Shown here: piece by piece, positions 1 to 8,378 of the stretch
How positions within the stretch are numbered: the first letter of the stretch is position 1
How the letters are laid out: each line of letters starts with the position of its first letter
DNA from: a virus
DNA: 52,914 nt
Reading direction: 5' to 3' (one strand)
IMG/VR virus record: IMGVR_UViG_3300008107_000114
Location: 1-52,914 of that record
Translations under genes and position numbers: made by a program
The notes under the pieces: generated by a model
The model's input: the letters and a program-made list of their open reading frames with translations, nothing else
What the model was told of the DNA's origin: nothing
Databases searched by the model: none

Positions 1-2
1 AA

Positions 3-98
3 TTCGCAGTTGATTGGTTTCAGAATTGCCCAATTGGCGGGGATGTAAATAGCACCGAGGATGCGACAGAATACTACAACGAAACATACGGAAGGTAA
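3..98 (+). CDS. C-terminal end of a small hypothetical protein (5' truncated)
   Basis: The frame is open from the left edge to a TAA at 96-98 and contains no start codon, so only the last 31 residues are present. They end in ATEYYNETYGR, which resembles the TFEEYYNQQFGGDK end of the next gene, so the two are probably tandem paralogues. The stop is 3 bases before the next ATG, as in an operon. Joining the right end of the window to the left end would put TAA directly before the first codon, so the missing start is not supplied by circularising the window. Function is unknown. Confidence 0.55.
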   Translation, partial: FAVDWFQNCPIGGDVNSTEDATEYYNETYGR

Positions 99-101
99 CA
101 A

Positions 102-317
102 ATGAGCAATAATAAACAAAGTAGCGTTGAATGGTTATTCGACCAAATGAGTAACTATGCGGCAGGTGCAGTTACAGAACTGAACCCTCAGGAGATGTTA
201 GAAAAAGCCAAAGACATGCACAGAGAAGAGATTACAGATTCCTACACCGAAGGCTTTGTGGGCAAGTTTGTAACCTTTGAAGAGTACTACAACCAACAGT
301 TTGGAGGTGACAAATGA
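102..317 (+). CDS. small conserved hypothetical protein (YYN-x3-G tail)
   Basis: This 71-residue protein is rich in acidic residues and probably helical. Its layout (N-terminal VEWLFDQM, central MLEKAKDMHREEI, C-terminal TFEEYYNQQFGG) matches a type of short early protein I recall from Bacteroidota phages, but I know no function for it. It overlaps the next gene by four bases (ATGA), which indicates translational coupling. Its C-terminus resembles that of the truncated gene just upstream. No membrane segment or zinc motif is visible. Confidence 0.75.
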   Translation: MSNNKQSSVEWLFDQMSNYAAGAVTELNPQEMLEKAKDMHREEITDSYTEGFVGKFVTFEEYYNQQFGGDK

Positions 318-694
318 CACAAGAAGAAATTAAAATATTCATTGACAAGTTTGAAGCTTTCGAAGAATTGGTAGATAGCACATTAAGAAAACTTCAGAAA
401 GTAAGTTACCATAGATGGTCAACAGATGGTTACTCAACTTCAATTAGGATAGATGATGACTCAGTAGTCTCAAGTTACGAGGACAGATTTGGTGAGTACA
501 ATACCGTTGAATTTCCGGCTAATTGGTTGCTTATTTCTGATGAAGATTTGATACTGACGGCTACCATTGACGATAAAATAAAGACAGAAGAGGCGCAGCG
601 TATTAAACTTGAACGTGAAGAAGCAGCACAAAAATCAAGAGAAGACAGAGAGAGGGAAGAGTATCTAAAATTAAAAGCAAAGTTTGAATCATGA
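314..694 (+). CDS. hypothetical protein with charged C-terminal helix
   Basis: This is a 126-residue protein. Residues 1-30 and about 85-126 look helical, and the latter stretch is very rich in Glu, Lys and Arg and could form a coiled coil. The middle looks like beta structure (TSIRIDDDSVVSSYE). A good Shine-Dalgarno-like GGAGG lies at 303-307, a few bases before the ATG, which supports this start. It overlaps both neighbours by ATGA junctions, so it belongs to a tightly coupled early operon. I do not recognise the family. Confidence 0.7.
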   Translation: MTQEEIKIFIDKFEAFEELVDSTLRKLQKVSYHRWSTDGYSTSIRIDDDSVVSSYEDRFGEYNTVEFPANWLLISDEDLILTATIDDKIKTEEAQRIKLEREEAAQKSREDREREEYLKLKAKFES

Positions 695-990
695 ACGATA
701 ATCAAAATCACAAAAAAGTATTGAGTCTGGGGTTCAGAGTAGATACCCCACAACTCCTAAAAGAAATAGCTCAGAACAATGGGGTCTCTGCTCTTAAAGT
801 TCCACTGAATGTTCTTCAGCACTGGCTAGGGAGATTAAGCGAAAGAGCAATCGAGTTGGATGACCCTGAACTAAACATCATCATGCTATCAATGGCTCTT
901 TATGAAGGTACTTCTTTGGAATTAATTCGAGCTATAGAAGGGCAATTTAACAGACTAAATTCTGCGGAGGTGAAAAGCAATGAGCAATAA
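691..990 (+). CDS. hypothetical early protein
   Basis: This 99-residue protein looks mostly helical, with a conserved-looking core (VPLNVLQHWLGRLSERAIEL) and no cysteines or transmembrane segments. It starts inside the stop of the previous gene (ATGA) and its own end overlaps the following 55-codon gene by 11 bases. The tight packing and lack of gaps support a real operon member. Function is unknown. A small regulator or a host-takeover protein would fit its position, but nothing in the sequence shows this. Confidence 0.7.
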   Translation: MNDNQNHKKVLSLGFRVDTPQLLKEIAQNNGVSALKVPLNVLQHWLGRLSERAIELDDPELNIIMLSMALYEGTSLELIRAIEGQFNRLNSAEVKSNEQ

Positions 991-1147
991 CGAAATGAAA
1001 ACATATGCCGTCACCGGTGTACATCACGGTTCCATAGTGTCTGCGGTCTCAGAAGAAAAGGCTCGTGAAATTTTTCAAAGACACTACAGCAATGAAGAAA
1101 TCATTGCAGTCAAGGACATAACCGATTACAACCTAGAAAATCTATAA
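980..1147 (+). CDS. short hypothetical protein (55 aa)
   Basis: An ATG at 980 opens a 55-codon frame ending in TAA at 1145-1147. A strong GGAGG at 966-970 precedes it with suitable spacing, and it fills what would otherwise be a gap of about 180 bases. The protein begins MSNNEMKTYAVTGV and has a beta-alpha pattern (YAVTGVHHGSIVSAV, then EEKAREIFQRHY, then EEIIAVKDI). That pattern is typical of small conserved proteins of mobile elements and phages. No specific function can be assigned. Confidence 0.6.
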   Translation: MSNNEMKTYAVTGVHHGSIVSAVSEEKAREIFQRHYSNEEIIAVKDITDYNLENL

Positions 1148-1168
1148 ACAAAAAACATAACTAAAACA

Positions 1169-1573
1169 ATGGAAAATGAAATGAAATTCAGAGTAGGTCA
1201 ACGTGCGTGGTCATCTCGTCACGGTTGGGGAACGATTGATGGTTTTGATGCGGCCTCACAATACCCGATAATATTTAAACCAGATAATTTCACAAGGCAC
1301 TGGAACTATACACGTGATGGAAGGGACTATCAAGTAGATATGCATCCGACTCTATTCCACAAGGAGCAGGTGTTTGATTTCTCAGAGCCCAATTTTCCCA
1401 AAGGGACGCTTGGGTATTTTTGGGATGACAGCATGAAAGATAGGGTTCTATTTGGTTTTTATTCACATAAATCAGATCACGGTCATCACTATTCAGCAAA
1501 TGGTCCTGAGTACATAAATTTCTGTGCGTATCCGGAGTTACCGCCACAGTTCAAAGACAAATCAAAATCATGA
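1169..1573 (+). CDS. hypothetical protein with SH3-like N-terminal motif
   Basis: This is a 134-residue protein. Residues 5-60 (FRVGQRAWSSRHGWGTIDGF, then YPIIFKP and YTRDGRDYQVDMHPTLF) have the look of a small beta-barrel found in hypothetical Bacteroidota phage proteins. The second half is aromatic-rich (GTLGYFWDDSMKDRVLFGFY). The ATG at 1169 is the first in frame; a second Met at residue 5 is also possible. It overlaps the next gene by four bases. The role is unknown; its place just before the replication genes suggests an early function. Confidence 0.65.
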   Translation: MENEMKFRVGQRAWSSRHGWGTIDGFDAASQYPIIFKPDNFTRHWNYTRDGRDYQVDMHPTLFHKEQVFDFSEPNFPKGTLGYFWDDSMKDRVLFGFYSHKSDHGHHYSANGPEYINFCAYPELPPQFKDKSKS

Positions 1574-1938
1574 CTGACGATCAAGTATTATTATATACAA
1601 TTGCTGAGATTCTTCTGGAAGTAAATCTCCCTGCCGAAAAGAAGCAACGCCTTGCTGATGCGATGTGTGGCGTATACGTACCCGCACTTGAAGTCCAAGC
1701 CAAAAGCAAAAGCAAAAGGTTTGAGGTTCCCGCTATCTCAGATGTCTTGGCCCACATGGAAAGCCTTCAGGTAATCAACTCTGAACGGCACTCAGCTGAG
1801 TTCTGGCACTTCTACGAATCCAAAGGTTGGATGGTAGGCAAGAACAAAATGAAGAACTGGAAATCAGCAGCCAGTAGGTGGTGCATTGAACTACCTCGTG
1901 GATCCAACGAACCTCAAAAGAAAAGGATAATCGTATGA
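1570..1938 (+). CDS. replisome-organiser-like protein
   Basis: This is a 122-residue protein. Residues 80-109 carry the pattern AEFWHFYESKGWMVGKNKMK followed by a tryptophan- and alanine-rich helix. That pattern (a tyrosine helix, then GW-x-VGK-x2-MK-x-WK-x-A) is common at the C-termini of phage replisome organisers and primosome proteins that bind DNA or help load helicase. The N-terminal half is helical and short, and there is no winged-helix domain of usual length, so it may be a reduced version. It overlaps the primase-helicase gene by four bases, in keeping with a loader or partner of that enzyme. The partner role is inference. Confidence 0.5.
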   Translation: MTDDQVLLYTIAEILLEVNLPAEKKQRLADAMCGVYVPALEVQAKSKSKRFEVPAISDVLAHMESLQVINSERHSAEFWHFYESKGWMVGKNKMKNWKSAASRWCIELPRGSNEPQKKRIIV

Positions 1939-3662
1939 GTTACGTTGCAGATTTACAAAGACTGGGGATTGATACGAAAGGTAAGTTCTCTGGCTTGGTT
2001 AAAACAGTATGTCCTCGGTGTGCCAATCAGCGAAAGAAATCTAGTGAGCCTAGTCTATCAGCGAGTATCGATGAGGGTTGGTACAAATGTCATCACTGCC
2101 AATGGAAGGGTTCAGTAGTAGAACAGAAGTACAATCGGCCAGAACGTGTTGGCGAGGCTTTGGACCCACAGGTTTATCAGTACTTTACAAACCGAGGCAT
2201 TGACTACGAAACCGTAAATCACTTTAGAGTTACGCAAAGCGTAGAGAAGATGTCTGATGGCCAACAGCACAAGACCATAAACTTCAACTATTGGGATGGG
2301 GATGTACTCATCAACGTAAAGTACAAAACCCGAGACAAGCAGTTCAAAATGGTTAGCGGAGCTAAGAAGATTCCGTACAACCTGAATGCTATCAAGAACA
2401 GCGACACGATTATTATCTGTGAAGGTGAAGAAGAAACGATGTGTTGGCATGAAGCAGGATATCCTTTTGCTGTGAGTTGTCCCGCAGGAGCCAGCACAGG
2501 AAACAACAATCTTGAATGGCTAGACAATAGCTACAACTACTTTCAAGACAAGAAGATTTACTTGGCCACTGATAACGATGGCCCGGGTAAGAAGCTAAGG
2601 GAAGATTTATCTAGGCGATTTGAACCGTGCGATGTCTACGTAATCGAGTTTACTGAATACAAAGATGCCAATGACTATCTGAAAGCCAAGGGAAAGGAAT
2701 CTCTTGTCAGTCTATTTGAACAAGCAAAGCCGCTACCTATTCCTGAGATATCTACCGTAGATGATTTCAGAAACGAACTGATGGACATCTATGAGAACGG
2801 CTATCCGGTGGGTGATAGCGTAGGCTATCCTGAGTTCGATGAACTATTGACATGGAAGCGTGGTCAGTTTGTGGTGGTAAGCGGAGTCCCCGGCTCAGGA
2901 AAATCTACGTTCGTAGATCAAATCTGCTTGAGACTTGCCTTACGAAAGAACTGGAAGTTCGCAATGTTTTCTCCTGAGAATGACAACGTACTTAAAAGTA
3001 TTCGAATGGTTGAGCAGATTACAGGACAAGCCGTGGCCGGTAGCACACAAAGAAAGATGCCAAGGCCCATGTATGAACGTGCGCTCACGTACATAAATGA
3101 CCACTTTTCTTTCTATGATACTGCGAATCTAGACGATTTTAAAATCGACAACCTACTTCGAATAGCCAAGTCGCTTATCCGTCAGAAGGGTGTCGATGGA
3201 ATCGTATTGGATCCGTTCAATTACATTGAGCACGACAACCAAAACGATATCATGAATGAGAAAATCGGCAGGATGCTTGTCAAGATGAAGAAGTTTGCCA
3301 TTACAAACAAGGTGATGATTATCCTTGTTGCGCATCCTAAGAAGATGCAGAAGAGCAAATCTGGAAATCAGTACGAAGTACCACGCCTTTATGACATCAG
3401 CGGCTCCCACCACTTCTTTAACGTAACCGACAACGGATTTGTAGTGCATCGTGACTACGATACCGGGCTCGTGGATGTTTATGTCCAGAAGGTGAAACAC
3501 TATTTCATGGGTAAACTTGGGTATGCAACATTTGACTTTGACCCAAGCACCGGAAGATACAAAGAACAAAGTCAAGAATTTTACGATAACGAATTACACA
3601 ACTATGATCAAACCGATATCTTTAATCAAACTCCTGACCTACCTGATTGGCCAGCGTTATAA
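1935..3662 (+). CDS. primase-helicase, T7 gp4-like
   Basis: This 575-residue fusion would make RNA primers and unwind DNA at the fork. A zinc-binding module uses C26, C29, C52 and C55. A TOPRIM domain follows, with E163 in IIICEGEEE and the D213/D215 pair in LATDNDGPG. The C-terminal DnaB/gp4-like helicase has Walker A GVPGSGKS at 317-324, Walker B ending at D426 (GIVLDP) and VAHPKK at 465-470. The SHHFFNVTDN segment (491-500) suits the arginine-rich end of such helicases. Length is close to T7 gp4 (566 residues). It overlaps the upstream gene by four bases and probably works with the PolB and SSB in this window. Confidence 0.92.
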   Translation: MSYVADLQRLGIDTKGKFSGLVKTVCPRCANQRKKSSEPSLSASIDEGWYKCHHCQWKGSVVEQKYNRPERVGEALDPQVYQYFTNRGIDYETVNHFRVTQSVEKMSDGQQHKTINFNYWDGDVLINVKYKTRDKQFKMVSGAKKIPYNLNAIKNSDTIIICEGEEETMCWHEAGYPFAVSCPAGASTGNNNLEWLDNSYNYFQDKKIYLATDNDGPGKKLREDLSRRFEPCDVYVIEFTEYKDANDYLKAKGKESLVSLFEQAKPLPIPEISTVDDFRNELMDIYENGYPVGDSVGYPEFDELLTWKRGQFVVVSGVPGSGKSTFVDQICLRLALRKNWKFAMFSPENDNVLKSIRMVEQITGQAVAGSTQRKMPRPMYERALTYINDHFSFYDTANLDDFKIDNLLRIAKSLIRQKGVDGIVLDPFNYIEHDNQNDIMNEKIGRMLVKMKKFAITNKVMIILVAHPKKMQKSKSGNQYEVPRLYDISGSHHFFNVTDNGFVVHRDYDTGLVDVYVQKVKHYFMGKLGYATFDFDPSTGRYKEQSQEFYDNELHNYDQTDIFNQTPDLPDWPAL

Positions 3663-3912
3663 CGTTGAATACGTAAACCTAGCACCGACTCCAATGAGAG
3701 GTGTGGTTACCCTATTCAGAAAAATCAAAACGTATGAGGTAAAGTTCTTCGACACTTACCTGATAATCTACATCAATTCAAAACCCATTAAGATATTTTC
3801 AGAAGGGTGGAATACTAGGGCCGATCAAGAACTCTACATTGATCCGAAGACTCAAGCAATTTATCACGACTCAATAATAAAATATCACCGAGATGAACAC
3901 AGTAGTATATGA
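3604..3912 (+). CDS. hypothetical protein between primase-helicase and polymerase
   Basis: A 102-residue frame starts at ATG 3604, inside the last 59 bases of the primase-helicase gene, and ends 20 bases inside the polymerase gene. It fills the 230 bases between those two genes. Its composition is that of a real protein, with beta strands (YEVKFFDTYLIIYINSKPIKIF) and an ordinary residue mix. An earlier in-frame ATG at 3517 would lengthen the overlap and is less likely. I do not recognise it. Its position suggests a replication accessory role, which is only inferred. Confidence 0.55.
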   Translation: MIKPISLIKLLTYLIGQRYNVEYVNLAPTPMRGVVTLFRKIKTYEVKFFDTYLIIYINSKPIKIFSEGWNTRADQELYIDPKTQAIYHDSIIKYHRDEHSSI

Positions 3913-5539
3913 CGTTGAGATATTCCCTAATTTCTTTTCCTACACTGACATCGATGTTAAGACTCTGGAGAAAAATGTGTTTGTCCTGCATGAAAGTCAA
4001 GATGATTTAGATTCGCTTTATGAATACTTGATGGAACCAAGGTATCGAATTGGTTACAACAACGTTCACTTTGACCGGGTAGTTTGTGAACTTATCACAG
4101 ATAACTTTCGCAAAATGAAAACGCTTCCAACCAATGTATACCTGATTCACCTTTACAACAAGGTCCAGAACATGATGCGTGAGGAACAGCGTGAGTTTTA
4201 CAAAGGTGAGACTGAGATAGATTTATTCTTATTGAATCACTTCAACAACAAAAGTAAACTCACATCACTGAAAGCTCTACAGTGTAGTATTTTCTGGCCA
4301 GTGGTTCAGGATATGCCGTATCATCACACAGCGAAGGTCACCAAGGAAATGATTCCTGAGATTTTAGATTACAACTTGAATGATGTTCTGAGCACCAAGG
4401 CATTCTTTGAATTGTGTGTGCCTCAGCTGACTTTCAGAAAAGAACTAGGTAGCAAGTATAGGCGTTTCATGTTGAACATGCCGGACATTACAATCGGTGA
4501 GGAAATATTCCTAAAGGCCATTCGCAAGGATTTCGGATTGAGCAAGAAGGAGTTGAAGGAAGCGGTTGAGTTTGACAAAACGGTTGACTTGAATAAATGC
4601 ATTCTCCCCTACGTTAAATTTCAAAGCGAAGCTTTCCAAGACTTGCTGACTAAAGTCAAGTGGACGGTCGTTTCTGATAAGCAGAAGCTAAATTATTCTG
4701 TGAAATACAAAGGCTTTCAGTATGACTACGGAGTTGGTGGGATCCATGGATGCATTGCACCCGGGATTTACCAAAGCGATGATAAGTACATCATCATTGA
4801 CTTCGATGTTAAGAGTTACTATCCGAATCTTGCGATTCAAAATGATCTGCACCCCAAGCATATCCCTCAGGCAGCGTTCGTTGAAACCTACAAATCACTC
4901 TTTGAAAAACGTGTCGAAGCCCAGAAGGCCGAGAACAAAACTGAAGATACAGGTTTGAAATTCGCCCTGAACGGAGTGTTTGGAAAGACTGGTGAGATAA
5001 CCTCAGCCTTCTTTGACAGATACTACTTCTATTCAATCACGCTGAACGGACAGCTTCTGCTTTCAATGTTGGCCGAGCAGTACGTAGACAATGTTTCCGG
5101 CTTAGAAATGCTTCAGATTAACACCGATGGTATTACGGTCCGGATCCCTCGTGACAAGGTTCACATCGTAAACCAAATCAACGAGAAGTGGCAAGAAGAA
5201 ACCAAGTTGATTCTTGAATCAGTTGAATATTCTAAGATGATAATCCGTGATGTAAACAACTATTTGGCCATAAGCATGAATGGTAAAGTCAAAAAGAAAG
5301 GTATCTTTGAAACTGAAAAGCAACTACACAAAGACAACTCATTCTTGGCAGTACCAAAAGCTCTTGAAGCTTACTACGTAAACAACACACCGATTGAAGA
5401 AACAATAAAAAGCAACACTAACATCTATGATTTTTGCGGAAGATATAAGGCGTATAAAGGCTGGTCAGCAGTATTCAACTACTCGGACAAGGGCAAAGTT
5501 ATACAGGAGAATCACGGCAGAAGATTATTGATGCCGTAG
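3893..5539 (+). CDS. family B DNA polymerase with 3'-5' exonuclease
   Basis: This is a compact 548-residue replicative polymerase. The exonuclease motifs are D7-x-E9 (YDVEIFPN), GYNNVHFD at 54-61 and Y160-x3-D164. The polymerase motifs are YGVGG near 279-283, motif A with D305 (DVKSYYP), motif B K356-x3-N360 (KFALNGVFG) and motif C at 410-413, which reads NTDG rather than the usual DTD. Only about 45 residues separate motifs A and B, so there is no room for the TPR2 insertion of protein-primed polymerases; priming by the primase-helicase fits better. The gene sits between the primase-helicase and the DnaA-like protein. Confidence 0.9.
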   Translation: MNTVVYDVEIFPNFFSYTDIDVKTLEKNVFVLHESQDDLDSLYEYLMEPRYRIGYNNVHFDRVVCELITDNFRKMKTLPTNVYLIHLYNKVQNMMREEQREFYKGETEIDLFLLNHFNNKSKLTSLKALQCSIFWPVVQDMPYHHTAKVTKEMIPEILDYNLNDVLSTKAFFELCVPQLTFRKELGSKYRRFMLNMPDITIGEEIFLKAIRKDFGLSKKELKEAVEFDKTVDLNKCILPYVKFQSEAFQDLLTKVKWTVVSDKQKLNYSVKYKGFQYDYGVGGIHGCIAPGIYQSDDKYIIIDFDVKSYYPNLAIQNDLHPKHIPQAAFVETYKSLFEKRVEAQKAENKTEDTGLKFALNGVFGKTGEITSAFFDRYYFYSITLNGQLLLSMLAEQYVDNVSGLEMLQINTDGITVRIPRDKVHIVNQINEKWQEETKLILESVEYSKMIIRDVNNYLAISMNGKVKKKGIFETEKQLHKDNSFLAVPKALEAYYVNNTPIEETIKSNTNIYDFCGRYKAYKGWSAVFNYSDKGKVIQENHGRRLLMP

Positions 5540-5564
5540 AACCCAAACAATTGAGATTATTTTA

Positions 5565-6065
5565 ATGAAAAACATACACACTTACACACTAGAGATCATT
5601 GACACTGTAATGGAGGCAGCGAATGTAGAAGATATCTACAGACACAAGATTCTCAAACACGTTTACAACCTAAAAAGTTACAAGGACTTCAAGCATAGGG
5701 AGCTTCCTGAAAGGAAACCAATGACCTTCAAAAAGCCAGCTGTCAAACTGGTATTTCACACGGTTCCTAACCATGTCCAAAAAATCATGCTTCTCTCTTG
5801 TGAGAAAAATGACATAGATATCGATGCGTTCTGCAGCAACAGGAGATTCCCAGAGATCCTCGAAGCGCAGCGCATGGTAATCTTCTTTCTACACAAGCAC
5901 GTAAACTACAATTCAGTGAAAGTTGCGAGGTGGTTTATGAAAGACCACAGTACGATTTTAAATGCATGCCGGGTACACGAAGCAAGAATGGAAACAGAAA
6001 AACTCTATCAGATAATTTACAAAAACTTCAGCCAAGAAGCGATGAAGATTATCGATGAAGTTTGA
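5565..6065 (+). CDS. DnaA domain IV-like DNA-binding protein
   Basis: This is a 166-residue protein. Residues 75-140 follow the DnaA C-terminal double-strand DNA-binding domain: a helix pair (FPEILEAQRMVIFFLHKH), then VKVARWFMKDHSTILNA with the DHSTIL signature at 127-132, close to the DHTTVL of bacterial DnaA. The AAA+ ATPase part is missing; the first 70 residues are helical and basic. It probably binds DnaA-box-like sites, and three such sites occur at 52627-52717. The gene follows the polymerase after 25 bases. Its last 17 bases overlap the end of the terminase gene on the other strand. Confidence 0.75.
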   Translation: MKNIHTYTLEIIDTVMEAANVEDIYRHKILKHVYNLKSYKDFKHRELPERKPMTFKKPAVKLVFHTVPNHVQKIMLLSCEKNDIDIDAFCSNRRFPEILEAQRMVIFFLHKHVNYNSVKVARWFMKDHSTILNACRVHEARMETEKLYQIIYKNFSQEAMKIIDEV

Positions 6066-7890
6066 CTTCAACCCAAACCTTGACTGCTTTACCATCCACC
6101 ATTTGAATAGTAGGGATCTTTTTGGCCACTAACTCTGGCCCACGATCCCGCTTATTCTTTTCTAGAATCTGGCGGTGCTGAATCTCACATGAAACCATGG
6201 AGTCAATGATATCCGTGTTATCTACAAGATAGTTCTTTGCTTCGTCGATGATCTCCTGAAAGTAAATCTCCATCCAGAATTTCCTCAGGTAGTCAATAAT
6301 GAAAGCGTTACCACGTTCCCCGGTTGCATCACTCTTGTACCAACCGTAGGTTCTATCTCCTGCATTGAATGCTTTGCCCAGTAGGGTAGGACGATAAGCC
6401 AATAAGTCTTGACGATTGAGCTGTTTGTATTGGTCTAGAATAACGCCTCCTCGGTTTACCTCGATATTCACCTTTGCCTTTCCGAAATAATCCTGCATCA
6501 GAATTGTGTTGTGCATGATTACATCCGGATCCAATGCACGTTCTTTATAGATTGCAACGTACCTATCTGTATCCAAATCTTTGACAGAGGTGCAGTTGTC
6601 GGAACCGTCATTCAGTTTGCTGGAAACAAATGGAATCGGGTCCATTCCAGCAATGTAATTATGCTGTGGGTTGTAGCGTTCCAACATGAGAATCTTACCT
6701 TTTGGATTTGGTTTGACTTCAATCTTTCCATCCAACCCCTTGATTAAATCACACCGTTCAACTGGCGGGGGATTGCCAAGTAAAATTCTTTCTCTTTCGT
6801 TTAGCTTTGACATTACGTCCTGAGGTAATGAACCTTTTGCATTTGCGGTAAATACCTCTTGAATCGTAAGTGGATACTGCTTTATGAATGACTCCAGATA
6901 CTTCTTGTCTTCTAGTTTATCCAAGTTGTCTCTGGTCTTCATCACCCACTCTGTAGCAGCTTTCTCATCACTGTGTCCATTAGGGCAGAAGTTTAGAACC
7001 TTACCTGTTTCTCTGCCGTTGTTATCGAGTTCAGGTGCTGTCTGAATCCCCATCCAACCGGGTAAGAAAACAGTAAGCATCTTGATGATGTCAGCGTTTT
7101 TCCAAAGCTCAGCACCTTTCTTTTGACCTTCTACAGATGATTCACCCGCACTTCCCCCCATAACAATGGGAGCAACTTTCATAAAGCCGTCCTTCGTAGA
7201 CGCTTGGGCCGAACGATAAACCTTGTCAGCAAAAGGGTGTAGAAAGAACTCATCGAGAAATACATGCATCGCACGGAATGCTTCTAGAGAAGTTGGTTGT
7301 TCAACCGTATCACGAGTTACAATCTTGGAATCTAGACCACTGATTTCACCAGTTGCTTTGTCCAGTTTACCCATGTGCAGGTAACCAGTTTGTCTAGTGG
7401 AGATAATACCGGGACGGTAATAAGCATCAATGCCGTCAAAGACAACACGAAGTTTGTCCTTGTACATTTCTTCAAGACGAGTTTTATCCGCTGAAGTCAG
7501 AAGTGAAGTGGAACCGGGATTGGTGAATGCAATCCAAATTGGAATCACTCCACCAAAAGTTAATGATAAACCTGCCTCACGACGTTTGGTAACCATCAAG
7601 TCCCAGAAGGTATTTCTCGCTTCGTGGTATGAACCGTAGATCAAATCATCAAGATCCCTCCACACAGGACGGATCCTAGAACCATTTGCTCTCTTGATAG
7701 TTGCTTGAGTAAGCATGAAGTAGTGAGCAGGAGCTAAACCGAATCGTCCCTCAAGCCAGTATTGCTCACGTTCTTTCCCCCACCATAAATTTTTTTCTTT
7801 ATTGGTGGCGTTTTCGGATAGGCCGTATTTGCTCCACCATTTATCATATTCAAACTTGGAAGCAGTGGCTTTGCGTTTTACGATTTCCAT
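6049..7890 (-). CDS. terL: terminase large subunit
   Basis: This 613-residue packaging motor would pump DNA into the prohead and cut it. The ATPase part has a deviant Walker A, TKRREAGLS at 101-109, and Walker B HVFLDEF with D213/E214. The C-terminal RNase H-like nuclease is marked by D417 (YIAGMD), E477 (VNIEVN) and D563 (IIDSMV). All expected acidic residues are present and the length is normal. It lies at the far end of the late unit, with a one-base gap to a possible small subunit upstream. Its 3' end overlaps the DnaA-like gene of the opposing unit by 17 bases. Confidence 0.93.
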   Translation of the reverse strand: MEIVKRKATASKFEYDKWWSKYGLSENATNKEKNLWWGKEREQYWLEGRFGLAPAHYFMLTQATIKRANGSRIRPVWRDLDDLIYGSYHEARNTFWDLMVTKRREAGLSLTFGGVIPIWIAFTNPGSTSLLTSADKTRLEEMYKDKLRVVFDGIDAYYRPGIISTRQTGYLHMGKLDKATGEISGLDSKIVTRDTVEQPTSLEAFRAMHVFLDEFFLHPFADKVYRSAQASTKDGFMKVAPIVMGGSAGESSVEGQKKGAELWKNADIIKMLTVFLPGWMGIQTAPELDNNGRETGKVLNFCPNGHSDEKAATEWVMKTRDNLDKLEDKKYLESFIKQYPLTIQEVFTANAKGSLPQDVMSKLNERERILLGNPPPVERCDLIKGLDGKIEVKPNPKGKILMLERYNPQHNYIAGMDPIPFVSSKLNDGSDNCTSVKDLDTDRYVAIYKERALDPDVIMHNTILMQDYFGKAKVNIEVNRGGVILDQYKQLNRQDLLAYRPTLLGKAFNAGDRTYGWYKSDATGERGNAFIIDYLRKFWMEIYFQEIIDEAKNYLVDNTDIIDSMVSCEIQHRQILEKNKRDRGPELVAKKIPTIQMVDGKAVKVWVEVKLHR

Positions 7891-7891
7891 T

Positions 7892-8227
7892 TTACTTTTT
7901 CTTTGAAGATACTCGATCGGCTAGAGGTGTGTCGTCATCATCGTCGTCGTTGGATTCAATGTTTCGGACTGGGTATGCTTCGAGTAATGCAAGCTTCAAG
8001 CTCTTGTTGATTTTATCACCTGCTTGAAGGAGCTGAAAAAGAGCCTTGAAATAAGGATCGTCTAGGTCGATTGTCTTTGATTTAACACCGTCCATTAACT
8101 GCTTAGAAGCAGACACCAGTGTTGCATAAAAATCCTTTGCAGGATCAAACATTTGAGCCTGTAATCTTTCTATCGCCTCATCTTCAGAGAGGTTTTCATC
8201 TTTTAGGAATCTCTTGAGTTTCTCCAT
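7892..8227 (-). CDS. hypothetical protein, possible terminase small subunit
   Basis: This 111-residue, mostly helical protein lies directly upstream of the large terminase with a single base between them, the usual place of a small terminase. Residues 1-20 (FLKDENLSEDEAIERLQAQM) look like a helix-turn-helix-sized unit, the middle is helical, and there is an Asp run (DDDDDD) near residue 97 before a basic end. No clear homology is visible, so the terminase role is inferred from position only. It overlaps the next upstream gene by 32 bases. Confidence 0.55.
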   Translation of the reverse strand: MEKLKRFLKDENLSEDEAIERLQAQMFDPAKDFYATLVSASKQLMDGVKSKTIDLDDPYFKALFQLLQAGDKINKSLKLALLEAYPVRNIESNDDDDDDTPLADRVSSKKK

Positions 8228-8378
8228 GTTTCAAATCTTTGAGGATTCGCTTCTGTTGTTCTATTTCCTTTTGAACCTTGTTGGCTTCTATAGGATTGTT
8301 TTGACCGGCATAGTATTCATGCCAAGAAATTAACTCTTCGAGTTTTTTAAAAGCTTCTTCAAGTTCCTTTTTGCTCAT
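8196..8378 (-). CDS. short coiled-coil hypothetical protein
   Basis: This 60-residue protein is almost entirely charged and helical (KKELEEAFKKLEELISWHEY, then ANKVQKEIEQQKRILKDL) and could form a coiled-coil hairpin. It overlaps the gene below by 32 bases and the DUF3310-like gene above by 20 bases. Overlaps of this size are common in this phage. Similar short helical proteins are often found near terminase genes, but no function is known to me. Confidence 0.6.
   Translation of the reverse strand: MSKKELEEAFKKLEELISWHEYYAGQNNPIEANKVQKEIEQQKRILKDLKHGETQEIPKR

Noticed and set aside
3153-3575. 140-codon minus-strand frame
   Set aside because: It is antisense to the helicase motifs of the primase-helicase and has no domain pattern.
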